A stretch of DNA of 64,000 bases from contig CP136061.1 of the NCBI GenBank assembly GCA_032622095.1, positions 66,407,127 to 66,471,126 of the forward strand, read 5' to 3'. Below the pieces are notes generated by a model that worked only from the letters and a program-made list of their open reading frames with translations, was not told the origin of the DNA and did not search any database. The position numbers and the translations under genes were made by a program. Below, in pieces: positions 35,009-47,235 of the stretch (its first letter is position 1; the number at the start of each line of letters is the position of its first letter). The DNA is from Siphonodentalium dalli (Eukaryota > Mollusca > Scaphopoda > Gadilida > Siphonodentaliidae).

Positions 35009-37393
35009 TTTAAGTCTGAGGCAATTATGCCCCCTGGCGTTTGGGAGGGAATTGTGATGAGTGTATGTATAGTCGGTATAATTAAAAGGTAATCGTTATT
35101 GATTTTTTTTAACTGTTTATCATGATACGTTATATTAATTTATGCAAAAATTATTTTGTCACTTCTATATAAATTATACAATAAAAAAAACATTTGTTAT
35201 TAAAAAATGATCAATAAAATTACATTTATTATACTGACTATAATTTTACAGACAAGATATTAGAAATGACTTGCACCAAAGGTTTTATTATAACAAACAT
35301 TGGTGAAAATTACTTATGTGAGAATTATATGGCACAGAAAATACGTATTCAAATAATAATAAATACAACTTTTTACATGATGTAAGAGTCCCAGAAAAAA
35401 GCCATAAAATATGTTAATACAAATATATTGTTTACTAATTTTCAAACTAATATTTATTACTCATATACCTTTTGTGAATTAGCAGACAGTTATTATAAAA
35501 ATATTCAACAAAACAGTTGACCATTAATATTCAGTGACGTCATAAACCTAAATAACATGTTTATAAATGTTATAACAATTGGTATATTAACTTATATCAA
35601 TGTAATTGTTCTGAGCAGTATCAGAGGGTGCATATGGGTTGTGGTCCACTATTTGGGGGGGGGGGGGTTAGGAAAATATGCGCATAGCACAAACTTTAAG
35701 AAACATACATTATTTGAAGCGAATTGCGTAACGCTGTTGTGCAGTTCGCCAGATTCTTTAAAAAAACACCATTTCGACATATCTTCATGGTTTAAATTTG
35801 TGCTTTCAGTTTTCTGCCTATGTGAGGAATGTACAGTCGATTATTTGAGTCCATTTATTCGATCATGCTCATAGGATACGAGGATAAATGGATGTATGTA
35901 TGATATATCACATCAACCCCCATAGTATATATCAACCTACATTATACAGTTGCACGTTTCGACAATACACCAGAGTAGGTCTGTGGAAAGGGGTCGCATG
36001 GTTACAATGCCATTTAGTCTGATCAATTTGCACATGAGTCTTACAAAAATATGTCAAATCATTCGTTATTGAGCGAGCCTGTAAAGATTCAGACCTGTGG
36101 TACCACTTGAACTTGGATATAAACACTGTCTACAATAAGTGAAAATAACAATTGGCGCTCATGCAGGCGCCAGGTGTCAAACGTTGTTGGGGGGACCCAG
36201 GGTTCAAATGTTAATGGTCCTAACGAATAGCGAATACGCCGACGAAAAATATATTACCTGAACCGCCAATCTCACGTGATTGGGCCATGAATCCCACTTT
36301 ATTGTGTCATCAGCTGTGCGCTTTACGTTCTGTGCCGCCACTACCACTGGAAAAGAATCTTTTTGGGGCCATGGCTATTTTACGAAGAAAATAAAATTGT
36401 TACCAAAACTATATTTAAAGGTACAGACTCAGTGGAATAAAACACTTATTTCTTTGCATTGCCAGGTTGAGATAACTGAGCTATTTTCAAAATGTTAACA
36501 ACATGGTTGGTGTTGGCTTTCTTAAGCCAGTCAAAACTAATGTCACTTGATATGTTGGGAATGTTAAATCGCCACAGCCAGCATGTGTGGATGTTGTTGA
36601 TATATGAGTACCATAAACATCACCTAGAGAGGAAATGGTGGATATTTAGTCTGAATTTTCTAAATTGCCCCACCTCCATGATGGTAAAGGAAAGTATTGA
36701 TTGGTATCGGTTAATGAAAATAGTATATAGATATACAGATTAACTATCAGGGCTCGTTGCATAGGTTAGAAGGTATTTTATATGCTTTATGTCAGTGCTA
36801 AATATACATAATAATAACCATGTACATATATTGTTGTATATAAAATGCCAAAGACTAACCATCATACAGCATACTGTGTTTCACCATAATGTCTAATGAT
36901 GGTATATTTGAAAATGTATAATTGACGATTAGTAATAAGATAATTATGAGGTTATAAATTTTAGAAGTAACAAAATAGCGAAAATTATTAGTTAATACTT
37001 ACAGGAAAGGTTCACATTTCTTCTTCTTCCAGGCCTGGTCTTTTATCTTATGGATGCTGAAAGATGATTAAGTTCGTTAATAAAGTACCAGCCTGCCGTG
37101 TTCAGTTATAATTAACTTGAATGTAATAATTTAACATATTTCAAGTACCATATGTTTTTGGTGTGTATTTCTCTATCGCTAAGATTACACTAGTACGTGT
37201 GTAGAAAGTACACATATCTACGCCAATGTAAATACACCTTAGTATTAAAAGTAAAATAATCAGTACTTACACATAATATGAGTCAAACATCAGGCATATT
37301 ACCCTCGTTCCCTACGTAGGGATGGCCATTCTGTGGTTTGTTATTCTGAAATAAAACAAGTTTTGTAATTATAAGTTAACAACATGTATCATT
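35009..37393. other. No gene assigned
   Basis: AT-rich. A G run lies at 35655-35667, and a strong acceptor-like tract (tttcttcttcttccag) at about 37031 is followed by only 12 open codons. Upstream exons of the membrane-protein gene at 38127 may be here but could not be identified. Confidence 0.4.
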
Positions 37394-37640
37394 TCGAACG
37401 TCAATCGAGTAAATTAAAATAAACGGCAAAAAGCATACCCCAATTCACGTTTCTAAAACACTCGAGATCGCATCACAAAATCTATAATTTAAAACATCAA
37501 ACCGAGTAAATTTCAAAAGGCAATTAGCATACTCCAATTCATTTTTCAAAAACACACGATTGCACATCACAAAACGTATAATTTCGAACGTCAAATCGAG
37601 TAAATTTGAAACGTCAAATTTGGTCCTAATAGCATAATAT
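37394..37640. repeat. ~85-100-bp repeat, 3 degenerate copies
   Basis: The phrase tttcgaacgtcaaatcgagt + aaattt followed by agcataccccaattca recurs near 37394, 37480 and 37578. Confidence 0.7.
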
Positions 37641-38126
37641 ACCCCGTTTTTTAATGAGGTAAAAAGGTACATTTTATTAGAGGTATTTTAGAATGGCAAG
37701 GGTTAACGCACACACCTTCAATTTCCGCTAGAGGTAACATTTGACAAGTTTATCTATTAAACTCCAGGCTGAGTTATCTCCCATCAATCTGCTGAGATAC
37801 CACTTCCATAAGGTCATATGGTAAGGATTTCTTACGTGTTCTTAGTTCTTTTGGTTTAGGATTAAAATTATCTATGTCTGGCTCTGTTCATATTATTCTT
37901 ATTAATACCGGAAGAATTACCATTATTGCAAACTTTTGATGGTCAAAATAAGATAATAGGTGACTAAATATAGTTCCGACGATATGTAGAAATAGATGTA
38001 TCGGTCCGCAAAGTACCATCCGTGTGGCAGTGCTATATCGCAGTGATAACGCAGAGGGCGCTGCATGGAGTTTGGGGTTGAAAGCATTATAGCCGTACCT
38101 ATGTTGAAATAATTTGTTTTATATAG

Positions 38127-38201
38127 GCTATTGGATGGACTAGCACCTCCCATTCTGCGTGGTTAGAAGAGACCGAGTCGTTAGACGGGGCACATTTAGA
38201 T
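38127..38201 (+). CDS. Penultimate coding exon, unknown membrane protein
   Basis: 75 nt between tttgttttatatag and gtaagtat, both good splice sites. The only open phase reads AIGWTSTSHSAWLEETESLD + GAHLD. It is phase 0 at both ends and joins exactly to the exon at 38816. No family recognised; just before the membrane span it would form a short extracellular or lumenal segment. Confidence 0.5.
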
Positions 38202-38815
38202 GTAAGTATCTATTGACAGTTACTCGCAGATCGGTTGGCATCTGCCAACGTTATAGTAATGAGTGAACTATATAGATTAGCGTATGAGCGCATCCTATCA
38301 CAAATTACATGATCAATTAGTGAAGTAATTCGTGATAGGAAATACGGTAACGTTCCATTAAAATATTCTTGCATATTGCAATTTCTGGTTGCTAGCTCGT
38401 GTTTCATTCATAAACGACGAATTAGTGCGCTCTCAATATTAGGTTGATAATAAGATAATTATGAATTTCGCAACGTTAGAAATTTGCTTAATTTATTATT
38501 GACCCTTCAAGTTATATAAAATAGTTAGTATTCATCTGGGGTAAAGCAGCACCTTTTGCATGAATCAGGATACAGTTACTTTAATAATAAATGCTAATTA
38601 TTAATGCCCTTTTGAGGTCAACGGCATCTAGCACCATACGGGTCCATTTATCCCGTGTTTCACCGACCATATTGCAAACATGTTGAGGTATATAGTTATT
38701 TAGTTAAATTAACTATTAGTGCCTTTTAAGACATCAACGGATCATATCTAATAAGATCCCACATATATACGTATATATAGATATAACCGCTGGCACCTTC
38801 ATTATTTACTTGCAG

Positions 38816-39025
38816 TATGATTTAGTCAAGCTTCTCGTGGTAAGCTGTGTGTTAGCCGTCACCTTAATCTCGCTGGTCTGCTACGGCGTACTGGAGTTAA
38901 GACGTATAGTGAGATCTACTGATCCCAGGTTGTATCTCAGTGATCTGCCCATGACGCCACCCTCCCGGACGATCAAGTCGTTCTATTTTCCAGGAAGGGG
39001 AGGAGGAGGAGCTGATTACAACTGA
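38816..39025 (+). CDS. Terminal coding exon, unknown single-pass membrane protein
   Basis: After the acceptor ttatttacttgcag the frame reads YDLVKLLVVSCVLAVTLISL + VCYGVLELRR, a membrane span followed by a basic stop-transfer. A 40-residue tail with DPRLYLSDLPMTPPSRTIKS and a final GRGGGGADYN ends at TGA (39025). AATAAA lies at 39038-39043. With 38127-38201 this looks like the C-terminus of a type I membrane protein. Its upstream exons were not found and the family is not recognised. A genuine gene is favoured by two matching splice sites, phase agreement, clear topology and the polyadenylation signal. Confidence 0.55.
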   Translation, partial: YDLVKLLVVSCVLAVTLISLVCYGVLELRRIVRSTDPRLYLSDLPMTPPSRTIKSFYFPGRGGGGADYN

Positions 39026-39037
39026 ACTTTAACTTGT

Positions 39038-39043
39038 AATAAA
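39038..39043 (+). terminator. Polyadenylation signal AATAAA
   Basis: Canonical hexamer 12 nt past the TGA of the membrane-protein terminal exon. Its short distance from the stop is unusual but possible. Confidence 0.4.
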
Positions 39044-39174
39044 GTATGACCACCTCTTTCTCTTTGTCTCTCATTATTTTTGTCTATGTCCGACCATGCT
39101 GCTTGATTTCTGAGTACGTGTGTCCAATAATATACAACTTCAGGTAATATTCACGAAGTTGAGTTTATTTTCTC

Positions 39175-40075
39175 TTGTTGTGGAGAAGTTGATAAGCCTG
39201 CTACCAAAGTATATATTAACTTTTGACACTCGCGAAAAAAGTTTTCACAACGGACATGTACTGTGTCTAATTGACATGGTCTGATTACATTCTCCATACA
39301 TAATACTATCATGAATGAGAAGAGCCCCATTGACCAAAATAGTCTGTAATATAAGTCTACGGAGGGAGCAACTAGTCAATACGAGAATAGTTTAGAAAAT
39401 ACATATAACAGGTTAAAGGGATACTATACCCAAATGTTGTTGTTGGTTTCTTTAGTCTCTGAGATGTAGGATAAGGTAACCATATTTCCATTATTTGAAA
39501 GTCTGTTGAGTACGAAGTAATGTTTTTCGGATGGCAGATTAGCCGGAATGCGAAAGTACCAATTGTCATTGTCGAGTAATTTTTGGACAGTTCTCAAGCA
39601 AATGTATCAAATAAATGTTATATTATATGTGCATATTACTCCCATATACTCATTAAGTCATTGTATAGTCACTAGTAAGTGAGTGGCTTGAGTTTCAGCC
39701 CCGTATCAACATAATTTTGTACACGATCATGTATGCCACGCTTTACCCAACCCACTATCCATGAGTTATTTTGATTTGTAATTTAATTTATGACTCCAGC
39801 CATAAATTAAATTTATATCAAATTATTAACTTTGATTTTAAGAGAACCTATTAACCTGAACGTTTACAGAATACATCTTCGACAAATTACTTAGATTTCT
39901 ATATAATATCGATATTAGATCATTGTTATCACAGGGAATTTATTGAAAATGGTGTACAGTACCCCTTTAATATTGAGACACGCCCTATAAATTACATGCA
40001 TATAATGCTATGTTTGTTTTGTGCGCGGGCGATACATAAAGCATTAAGGGGGACGCATTTGAAAATATATATCTT
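39175..40075 (+). repeat. Dispersed repeat R2, copy interrupted at TTAA
   Basis: Inverted relative to 32220-32575. Sequence from gttgtggagaagttgataag to tacatataacagg and then from tattgagacacgccctataa onward aligns with that copy, with the 558-bp element 39413-39970 in between. Confidence 0.9.
39413..39970. mobile_element. TTAA-flanked element E (558 bp) with clean empty-site match
   Basis: Ends TTAAAGGGATACTATACCC and rc TTAAAGGGGTACTGTACACC are imperfect inverted repeats of ~19 bp, with TTAA at 39413-39416 and 39967-39970. The related copy at 32342-32345 has one TTAA and no insert, so the element duplicated exactly TTAA. No coding frame. Confidence 0.92.
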
Positions 40076-41343
40076 TAATTATCCTCAATTACTGAAGATT
40101 ATATATGAACAAATGGCATATAAAGAACATGATACAAACGCTTATACATAATCATATGAACAGTCAAAAGTACATACGTAGGGTACGCACACATAGGGGC
40201 GCAGCCACAATGGCATACATTGGTGTATGGTGAACGTACGTACGTGCACCCGGACGCACATGATACTGCAGCACTCGAGTGTCATCCTACTGACCCCAAC
40301 CGAATGGGACGCACGCACCTACACGCACAGCCACACGTGCACACGCAACTTACATGCACGATTTATTTGTATAATTGAATGGTTTTATAAAGCATGTGCG
40401 TTTTCAATATAATATAATTCATGTGAGAATTGGAGACATATAACCAGGATATCATATTTCTTGGATGCGACGATAAGGCATCACGTATAGTTAAAGTGAA
40501 GTATAGTGAGGTATAGTTATATTTATAAGTGACATATTCATTTCGATGACAATATTAACTCAGTTATTTAATACCAAATAGAGTCCCGATGATATTATTT
40601 ATCAAAGCCACCCATGCCTGCAGGGGAAGCTCTATATCCCTGTAACGTTACTTTTATACACTCGGCAATTTGCCAGCTATTATTTTGCAGGTATTTCGGT
40701 ATATAAAGCTACAATGTGCCAGAAACCGAATGCAAAAATTCTTATATAATTCATCTGTACCACAGCTAACTACACGAGAATTGAAAACTATATAGTTGAT
40801 ATCGACATTTTCCTGTAAATATCATGCAATTATCTGCAGCGCCTGCCGGTTCATTGGTTGGCTAGTACAAATGAATAGGGTAAAATTGTACCAAGCGTGT
40901 TAGAGCAAGAAATTGGTTAATCGCTATATAAAACTGGTCATTATCATTATTATTATTATCCGTCATCATATTAAATCAAGACTTTCTCAATCGTATTACA
41001 GCTTTCAAGAATAGTTCTAAATGCGGTGGACTACTTCTTCTACAACATAAATTTATGACGAGGAAGACGGGTATATACGGCCGAAGATTATGCCGCGAAT
41101 AACCCGACATGCAGGGAAATCGACTTATTCCCGAATAGACGAAGATTCACAAGAGAACAGCATATATACAGTGATCGAATAGCCCAGCAACATACAGGAA
41201 ACTCGACGTATATATCATATCATATATTTAACAGAACCAGTCTGACCGACTCTTAGTTCCGGTGCTTACATATTATACAAAAACAATTGAATAACATCTT
41301 CAAGTGAAGTCTGTTTGATATTTTATACTGGTGAAATGATAGT
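40076..41343. other. No gene seen
   Basis: AT-rich with a short acgtacgtacgtgcac run near 40236 and dispersed cacacgt words. No exon or named repeat could be supported. Confidence 0.5.
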
Positions 41344-42510
41344 TCACTTAAATTGATCCAATGATTCGGCATTAACTATTTGGCTATGAAGAGCATTCCA
41401 CACAGGTCGGATTCTCTGGGAGCATTCCAGACAGGTCTGATTCTCTGGGAGCATTCCACACAGGTCGGATTCTCAGGGAGCATTCCACACAGGTCGGATT
41501 CTCAGGGAGCATTCCACACAGGTCGGATTCTCAGGGAGCATTCCACACAGGTCGGATTCTCAGGGAGCATTCCACACAGGTCGGATTCTCAGGGAGCATT
41601 CCACACAGGTCGGATTCACAGGGAGCATTCCACACAGGTCGGATTCCCAGGGAGCATTCCACACAGGTCGGATTCCCAGGGAGCATTCCACACAGGTCGG
41701 ATTCTCAGGGAGCATTCCACACAGGTCGGATTCTCAGGGAGCATTCCACACAGGTCGGATTCTCAGGGAGCATTCCACACAGGTCGGATTCTCTGGGTGA
41801 TAAAGTACTTTCTTAGGTCTCTGCTACTGCCGTCGATCATAAGTTTTTGATCGTGCCCCCTCGTTGCTGTATAAGTCGCAGCAGGAAATAGCGTATCGTG
41901 GTCGATATTATAATTTCCCCTTTATATATATATATTTTACACCTCTATCAGGTGGCCACGAAGTCTCCTGTATTTTAGGGACATAAGATCTAGGATAATG
42001 AGCCGGTGTTTATATGGATATTTCCGCAGTCACGGTATCATGCGGGTTGCGCGTCTCTGTACACTTTCGAATGCCCTCAAATGTTTAAGCAGGTAAGGGC
42101 TCCATATGCAGTGACCGTAATCTATTATTGGCCGCACCATTGAAGAGTAAAGTCTCGTGAAAGTATCTGAATTTAATTCGGTGAAGGTCCTGTATATGAC
42201 ACCGAGGATCTGATTTGATTTATTAATGGTGATGTTCACATGCTTCTCAAATTTTAACTGATCATCTATATGGATTCCCAAATCTGTTTCACACTGTGAT
42301 ACTATTATAGTAGGTGCTTCCGGTGTATCTGTCATTATATATTGCTTTTTAGTGTTATTGTATCCGTAGTGCATTATGTGAATTTTTGACGAGTTGAACC
42401 GTAACTGCCATTTTAGAGACCACTGGCAAACTGAATCGATGGCGCCTTGACTATTATTTGTGATGGGATTGGCAATGATTGAATTGAATTGTTTAATGAG
42501 TAAAGCCACC
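41344..42510 (-). pseudogene. 5'-truncated CR1/Jockey-type reverse transcriptase C-terminus
   Basis: The - strand reads QGAIDSVCQWSLKWQLRFN, then LGIHIDDQLKFEKHVNITIN, FTRLYSSMVRPIIDYGHCIW and RAFESVQRRATRMIP. After a stop come YRRLRGHLIEVYK, TLFPAATYTATRGHD and SRDLRKYFITQRIRPVWNA. This is the thumb and C-terminal part of a non-LTR ORF2. The catalytic palm (YADD) is absent because the 5' side is truncated at 42510. The last piece, VWNALHSQIVNAESLDQFK with a stop at 41344, lies beyond a 29-bp minisatellite that has expanded inside the reading frame. The copy is dead. Confidence 0.85.
41391..41796. repeat. 29-bp minisatellite, 14 units, within RT C-terminus
   Basis: Units gagcattccacacaggtcgg + attctcagg repeat at exact 29-bp intervals from 41391 to 41796 with few substitutions. 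On the - strand one unit encodes the RIRPVWNA step of the surrounding reverse-transcriptase C-terminus. Because 29 is not a multiple of 3, the array cycles through frames and reads open for 156 codons on the + strand; that frame is an artefact. Confidence 0.97.
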
Positions 42511-43022
42511 TTTTAAGATGGAACGTACACAAACATATATACACTATGTACATGAGGTATTTCAATAAGCATTTTAGCATCATATTACATATATATTATG
42601 TAAGTAATATATTCATTATAAAAATCACGAATCTCTCTGTCGATCGACTCACACAAATAGTGATACATATATAATAACTGAAATAAATTACATATAAATG
42701 CAAATGCTGTCAATGGCAGATCACCAGTATAGTTGTAAGTCATTATCTCAATTTCATGAAGGCTAATTTCAGAAATATACTTGTCCTTTTCAGGAGCGAT
42801 ATATTAGCTATAGATATCAAGCCATAAAACTGTTCTTGCGTTGGAGATAGCCAATTGTATTTTGGAATGTACTGTTCGCGGATAACTATAAATCCATCAC
42901 ATATCAGTAGAAGATAATACCCGTCCCCTATCCCGTTACCGCACTGTTCACATGTATCACAAGGTATATTTTTTCAACTGGGAGTCGGTGGTTGGCTGTT
43001 CTAAATTTCACCATATAAGGGA
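42511..43022. other. No gene seen
   Basis: AT-rich spacer between the two reverse-transcriptase remnants. The last ~100 bp may be the 3' end of the second one. Confidence 0.5.
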
Positions 43023-45405
43023 TCAGATGATCTGGCAAGTGAAGCAAATACCGGCTAATACAACGGCTGGTTTTAATATTTCTGTACAAAGTTGCTCTTG
43101 ATGAATCAGATGATTATAAATCGAAAAAAGTTTAGCCCAATGCTGCTCTATAAGAAAGGTCTTAAAAGTGCGAATGTCCTGTTTTAGATAAAGCGGACTT
43201 TGAGTCCCAGATAGAGCATAGATCAAGTTCATTCAGGGTGTTTGTCACAAAATTAAGCCATTTTGACTTGAGTGTTAACTTTGGATCGTTGGAGTGTAAT
43301 TGCTTTACAATAAGAGATATATTCTTAGCCAATTCTGAACCATTGCTAGATACAATGTTTGACCAATACGTTAATACTCTGCACTTTATTTCCACTAAAG
43401 GGAGATGTCTACCAAGTGCTCAGTACACCATATAATTAGGTGTACTAGATTTCATGCCTAGTAATATTTAAAAAAAAATCCATATGTAGAGTCTCAAGGG
43501 TGAGGATTCTCTCAAAACACCATATTTCGTTACCATATAACATTATTGACATGATCATAGTGTCAAATAATTTCAACATGATATCCATTGACAGATGTAG
43601 TTTACGGACCTTATTGAATTTGACTAAACATAGCCTTTGATGAAACATTTATCGTTTTCTTCGAGGAATTGGAGAATCTGCCATTATAAAAGAAATTAAC
43701 ACCAAAGTATTTAAACTCTTTGACTAATTCTATAGTCTCCAGGAATCAGCGTCATCTGCAAACGCCAAGAGGGCACGTTGCATTGTTTCCTCCGTTTCGG
43801 TTAAAATAACAGTGCCGTGTGCATAAAACAGACAGTAATTTTATGCAAGTGCCTTTATGATCGAAGAATAATTCGTCTAGATAATTCAGATTACTAATTG
43901 CACAATCATCCATAAAATTAGTCAGATCGTTTATGTATAAAGAAAATAGAAAAGGTGACATGATTTCACCTTGGAAAAGTCAATATATATATAGAGCACG
44001 TAAAGAAATCAGATTGGGAATCATCTCCCTTAACACATACTTTTATATTATTATACATATCTCTTATTAATTTAAGAATTTTCCCGTTGATATTACATTT
44101 TATCATTTTAAACCACAAGGCATCTCGCCAACTTGTGTCGAATGCCTTCTTAAAGTCTATGAAAGTACAGAAAAGCTTACGAACACTCAATAAATATATA
44201 TCAATCAATTATGCTATGTAACACAAATATGTTGTAAATTGTTGAATGAGCTTTTCTGAAGCCGGTTTGAAATTTACTGATAAGTTCTTGGTCTTCTGAG
44301 AAGGAAACAAGTCTAGCATTGAGAATGGAGGTGAAAACCTTAGCTAAGCACCTAAGGAGTGTTATACCACGATAAGATTCTGGGCTATATGGATCGCCAG
44401 ATTTCTTATAAATCGGCTGTATCATTCCGATGGCCCAATCACATGGGAAGTTTCCAGTGTCCAGGATTATTCTCGATAAATAGGCAGCATGGTATCATAT
44501 GAAGCCCTAATATACTCACTGTGTACTTTTCAATGCCCGTTGCATTACCTCCCTTTAGCTGCCATATTATTCTTTTAATTTCATCCTCCGTTATCGCGTC
44601 GTTTATATATGAGCAGTATATTATATCAAAATCGGATTCGATCAAATTTTCCATTTTATCAGAACTATCATCACCTATCTTTTGCTCCTTAAAATATTCA
44701 AAGAATGCTTCCAGTTTAACTTTATTATACGTGCGTGTACATTTTTTGTCACTGAGATCGTCAAGTTTCTTTCAAAAACTTTTAGATAATATTTCGTTTA
44801 ATTGCCTCAATTCTGATACATTTTCAACTTGTTTTGTTTTGATTTTGCTATCCATAATTTTCCTGTATTTTATACTGGCGTCCTTAACCCTTTACCCAAC
44901 AAACCGGCCAAAACCGGCCAAATAAAGCTTCAACAGCCTAAAATATCTTCGGTCTGTCTCAATAGAACCATACAAATATGGATATCATTGGAACCGGCTC
45001 ATTGACCACATTGTGATGGTTACAGTTATGCCCTGTGCCAATGCATTCTCTTATATATGCGAGTCGACCATAGGTCGCCTCGCATATATAAGAGAATGCA
45101 TTGGCCTAAAAAAAATCTTTTTTTAACACTTTTTACCATTTTTTCTTACATTCTTTAACAATTTTATAATTTTTAATGTGTTAAGCCAATGCATTCTCTT
45201 ATATATGCGAGGCGACCTATGGTCGACTCGCATATATAAGAGAATGCATTGGCACAGGGCCCTTCTGTTGGGTAAAGGGTTAAGCGACAGCTTATTTTCA
45301 GCCGATCGATTTCGATTGCATGCTAACTTTATGCGATGGAAACCTTTTCTAGCAGACAGACAATCTCTGTCAAACCAAGACCTTGTTAGTCATAAACAAA
45401 TCGAG
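43023..45405 (-). pseudogene. Decayed non-LTR reverse transcriptase, split by a TTAA element
   Basis: Fragments on the - strand, in order: WFDRDCLSARKGFHRIKLA (45284-45380), [TTAA element], KDASIKYRKIMDSK (44860s), ITEDEIKRIIWQLKGGNATG, IQPIYKKSGDPYSPESYRGI (a fingers motif), SKFQTGFRKAHST, FIDFKKAFD (palm), MSPFLFSLYINDL, and FYAHGTVILTETEETMQ where YADD would be expected. Then come FDTMIMSIMLYGNEIW and, past more shifts, IKCRVLTYWSNIV. The second catalytic motif is mutated (YADD to YAHG) and several frameshifts are present. The order and motifs are those of a mollusc-type non-LTR ORF2; the clade is uncertain. No endonuclease part was seen. Confidence 0.85.
44884..45283. mobile_element. piggyBac-type MITE with paired hairpins (400 bp)
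   Basis: Perfect inverted ends TTAACCCTTTACCCAACA (44884-44901 and 45266-45283). Two 67-bp palindromes, 45038-45104 and 45186-45252, each begin ccaatgcattctcttatata. They carry gtcgacc and ggtcgcc centres and lie in mirror orientation around a T-rich spacer. The TTAA + CCC terminus agrees with piggyBac. The reverse-transcriptase frame on each side resumes in phase if the insert is taken out (ENKLS|LKDASIK), fixing the boundaries. Confidence 0.93.
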
Positions 45406-46159
45406 TACGCCCGTAAACAACACACGTCGACAATGTGCGCTGTTATTTTATTCCAAAATCCCATCACTATCATGTGCTTATTTTAATTGTAAGTGGTCTT
45501 ATATTACTTATTTGTTAAACATTCTTACACGGAACGTCTAACGATATATATGTAATTTCCAATTTACAAATTACCGGATAGTCGTGATAGAATTAATAAA
45601 ATTCAATTTACGACAACGTGTCAATGTTTATATTTACCTTACGAGTGCCGGAATATGCCGATGTCACTTCGTGAGGTCAATTGAGTTCGCATACTTGTAA
45701 AAATATGTAAACACTGCGACAATATTAGTTTTTCACTTTAAATTACCGCTTTCAATTGACGCTTGATGTGGTGTTCAGAACAAATATCATATCTTCTACG
45801 GAATAATCCCATTTATTGTCGCAATTGTGATATTTGATTACATTTATTTGTGGTTTTATGTGAGCTGGTGACTAGTGCGTAAACGCCGTCTAGAAAGGCT
45901 ATCTGGGCGTTCTGGGACGTAACCACAGCATCTGTCTGTCCCAATATCTTAGCTGGTTTACGTACCAGCAGACTGGGACTACTTGGCAGCAAATCATCAC
46001 ATATAGCATATATCTTTGTAGTTTTCCCCAAGGGCATGTGGACTCATTGGTCCAACAAACGAGTCTATATATAACACCGAGGTAGTCTTTTTAATACGTT
46101 CTAATAAAAAATGAAATGCCAATATAATTATATTTCACTTGTATACGGGACGCAATGTC
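45406..46159. repeat. Mostly plain DNA; foldback-family arm at 45936-45982
   Basis: ccaatatcttagctggttta + cgtaccagcagactgggact matches the 17838 foldback arm. The rest of the stretch shows no gene. Confidence 0.65.
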
Positions 46160-46348
46160 TATCCATATACCATATATATCGTTCTCTTTTGGGTATTTTG
46201 TATGATATCCATATACCATACATATCGTTCTCTTTTGGGTATTTTGTATGATATCCATATATCATATATACATATCGTTCTCTTTTGGGTATTTTGTGTG
46301 ATATCCATATGCCATACATATCGTTCTCTTTTGGGTATTTTGTATGAT
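46160..46348. repeat. 46-bp tandem repeat, 4 copies
   Basis: Units centred on gttctcttttgggtattttg start at 46181, 46227, 46277 and 46323; the third spacing has a 4-bp insertion. Confidence 0.95.
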
Positions 46349-47235
46349 GCATTGTTGTTATTTAATACTTGATGCTTTATAGTTTATGCTATAGATATAG
46401 GATTTGAAGTAACTATTCTGTTTACCTCGATTGGACTTGGGAATATTGATAGATTCCACATTCGGTGACTTCGTCTATCTCCATCATTGAAAAAGCCGAA
46501 CACACTCGAGTAAACGTTCTGGTCACGTGGCTCAATTAGAACAAATCATATTCGTGTGACGCTTGGTCCCGCCGCTCGCATCGCATCGATCGCGACTCCA
46601 TGTGAATTAATCAGTGATATTACCTTTGTCTTAATTGAGCGTCGACTCAGAAGTCGCGTCGCCGTCTGAGTAGATTAGTAAGGTGAAATTTGCTTAGGAA
46701 TTTTTAATTTTACTAATTTGGTGTCAAATTCTAAGTTGGAATATTTTGGGTGGCTCAATCAGAGGGGCCGTGTAGTTAAATCCGCATTTAGTATATAATA
46801 GCTGCTCAAAATGTCTATTAAATATCAGGACATCAGACATATAAGGGCCCGTAGTCTCCAACTGGGTTTATATATAGTCCAGGTAGTTTATACCTGGCAA
46901 AGCTATTTGTGGTCTTCGACCGGATTGACACCGAGGCAGTATAAGATTAGCCAATCAAGCGGATTTTGTGGATATCATAGATTGACCACAATTGTTGATC
47001 GCACGTAGCAGTATACATGCTTGGTTCATTATAATTACGAGCAGCGTTTTTGACGTCCTGAACATAAAGTGAGGAGAAGTTATCTTCTTCCAACACTCAG
47101 ATTCAGTCTGAGTCTTCCTCTATTTGCAGATTCTACCCGCTGAGTGTTCGCGATTTAGTCGTATACGGTGGTGTCGATTGATAGATGGCAAATATGATAG
47201 ATTTGGTCAATCCAGTTTGTGAATACGACCCATGG
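46349..47235. other. No gene seen
   Basis: Downstream flank of the receptor gene. No open exon, repeat or regulatory element could be supported. Confidence 0.5.

Noticed and set aside
41380-41850. 156-codon + strand open frame rich in GAFHTGRI/HSTQVGF
   Set aside because: It is the 29-bp minisatellite read through its three phases; the real coding history is on the other strand.
44521-44925. 134-codon + strand frame
   Set aside because: Antisense of the reverse-transcriptase remnant; Ser/Leu-rich shadow.
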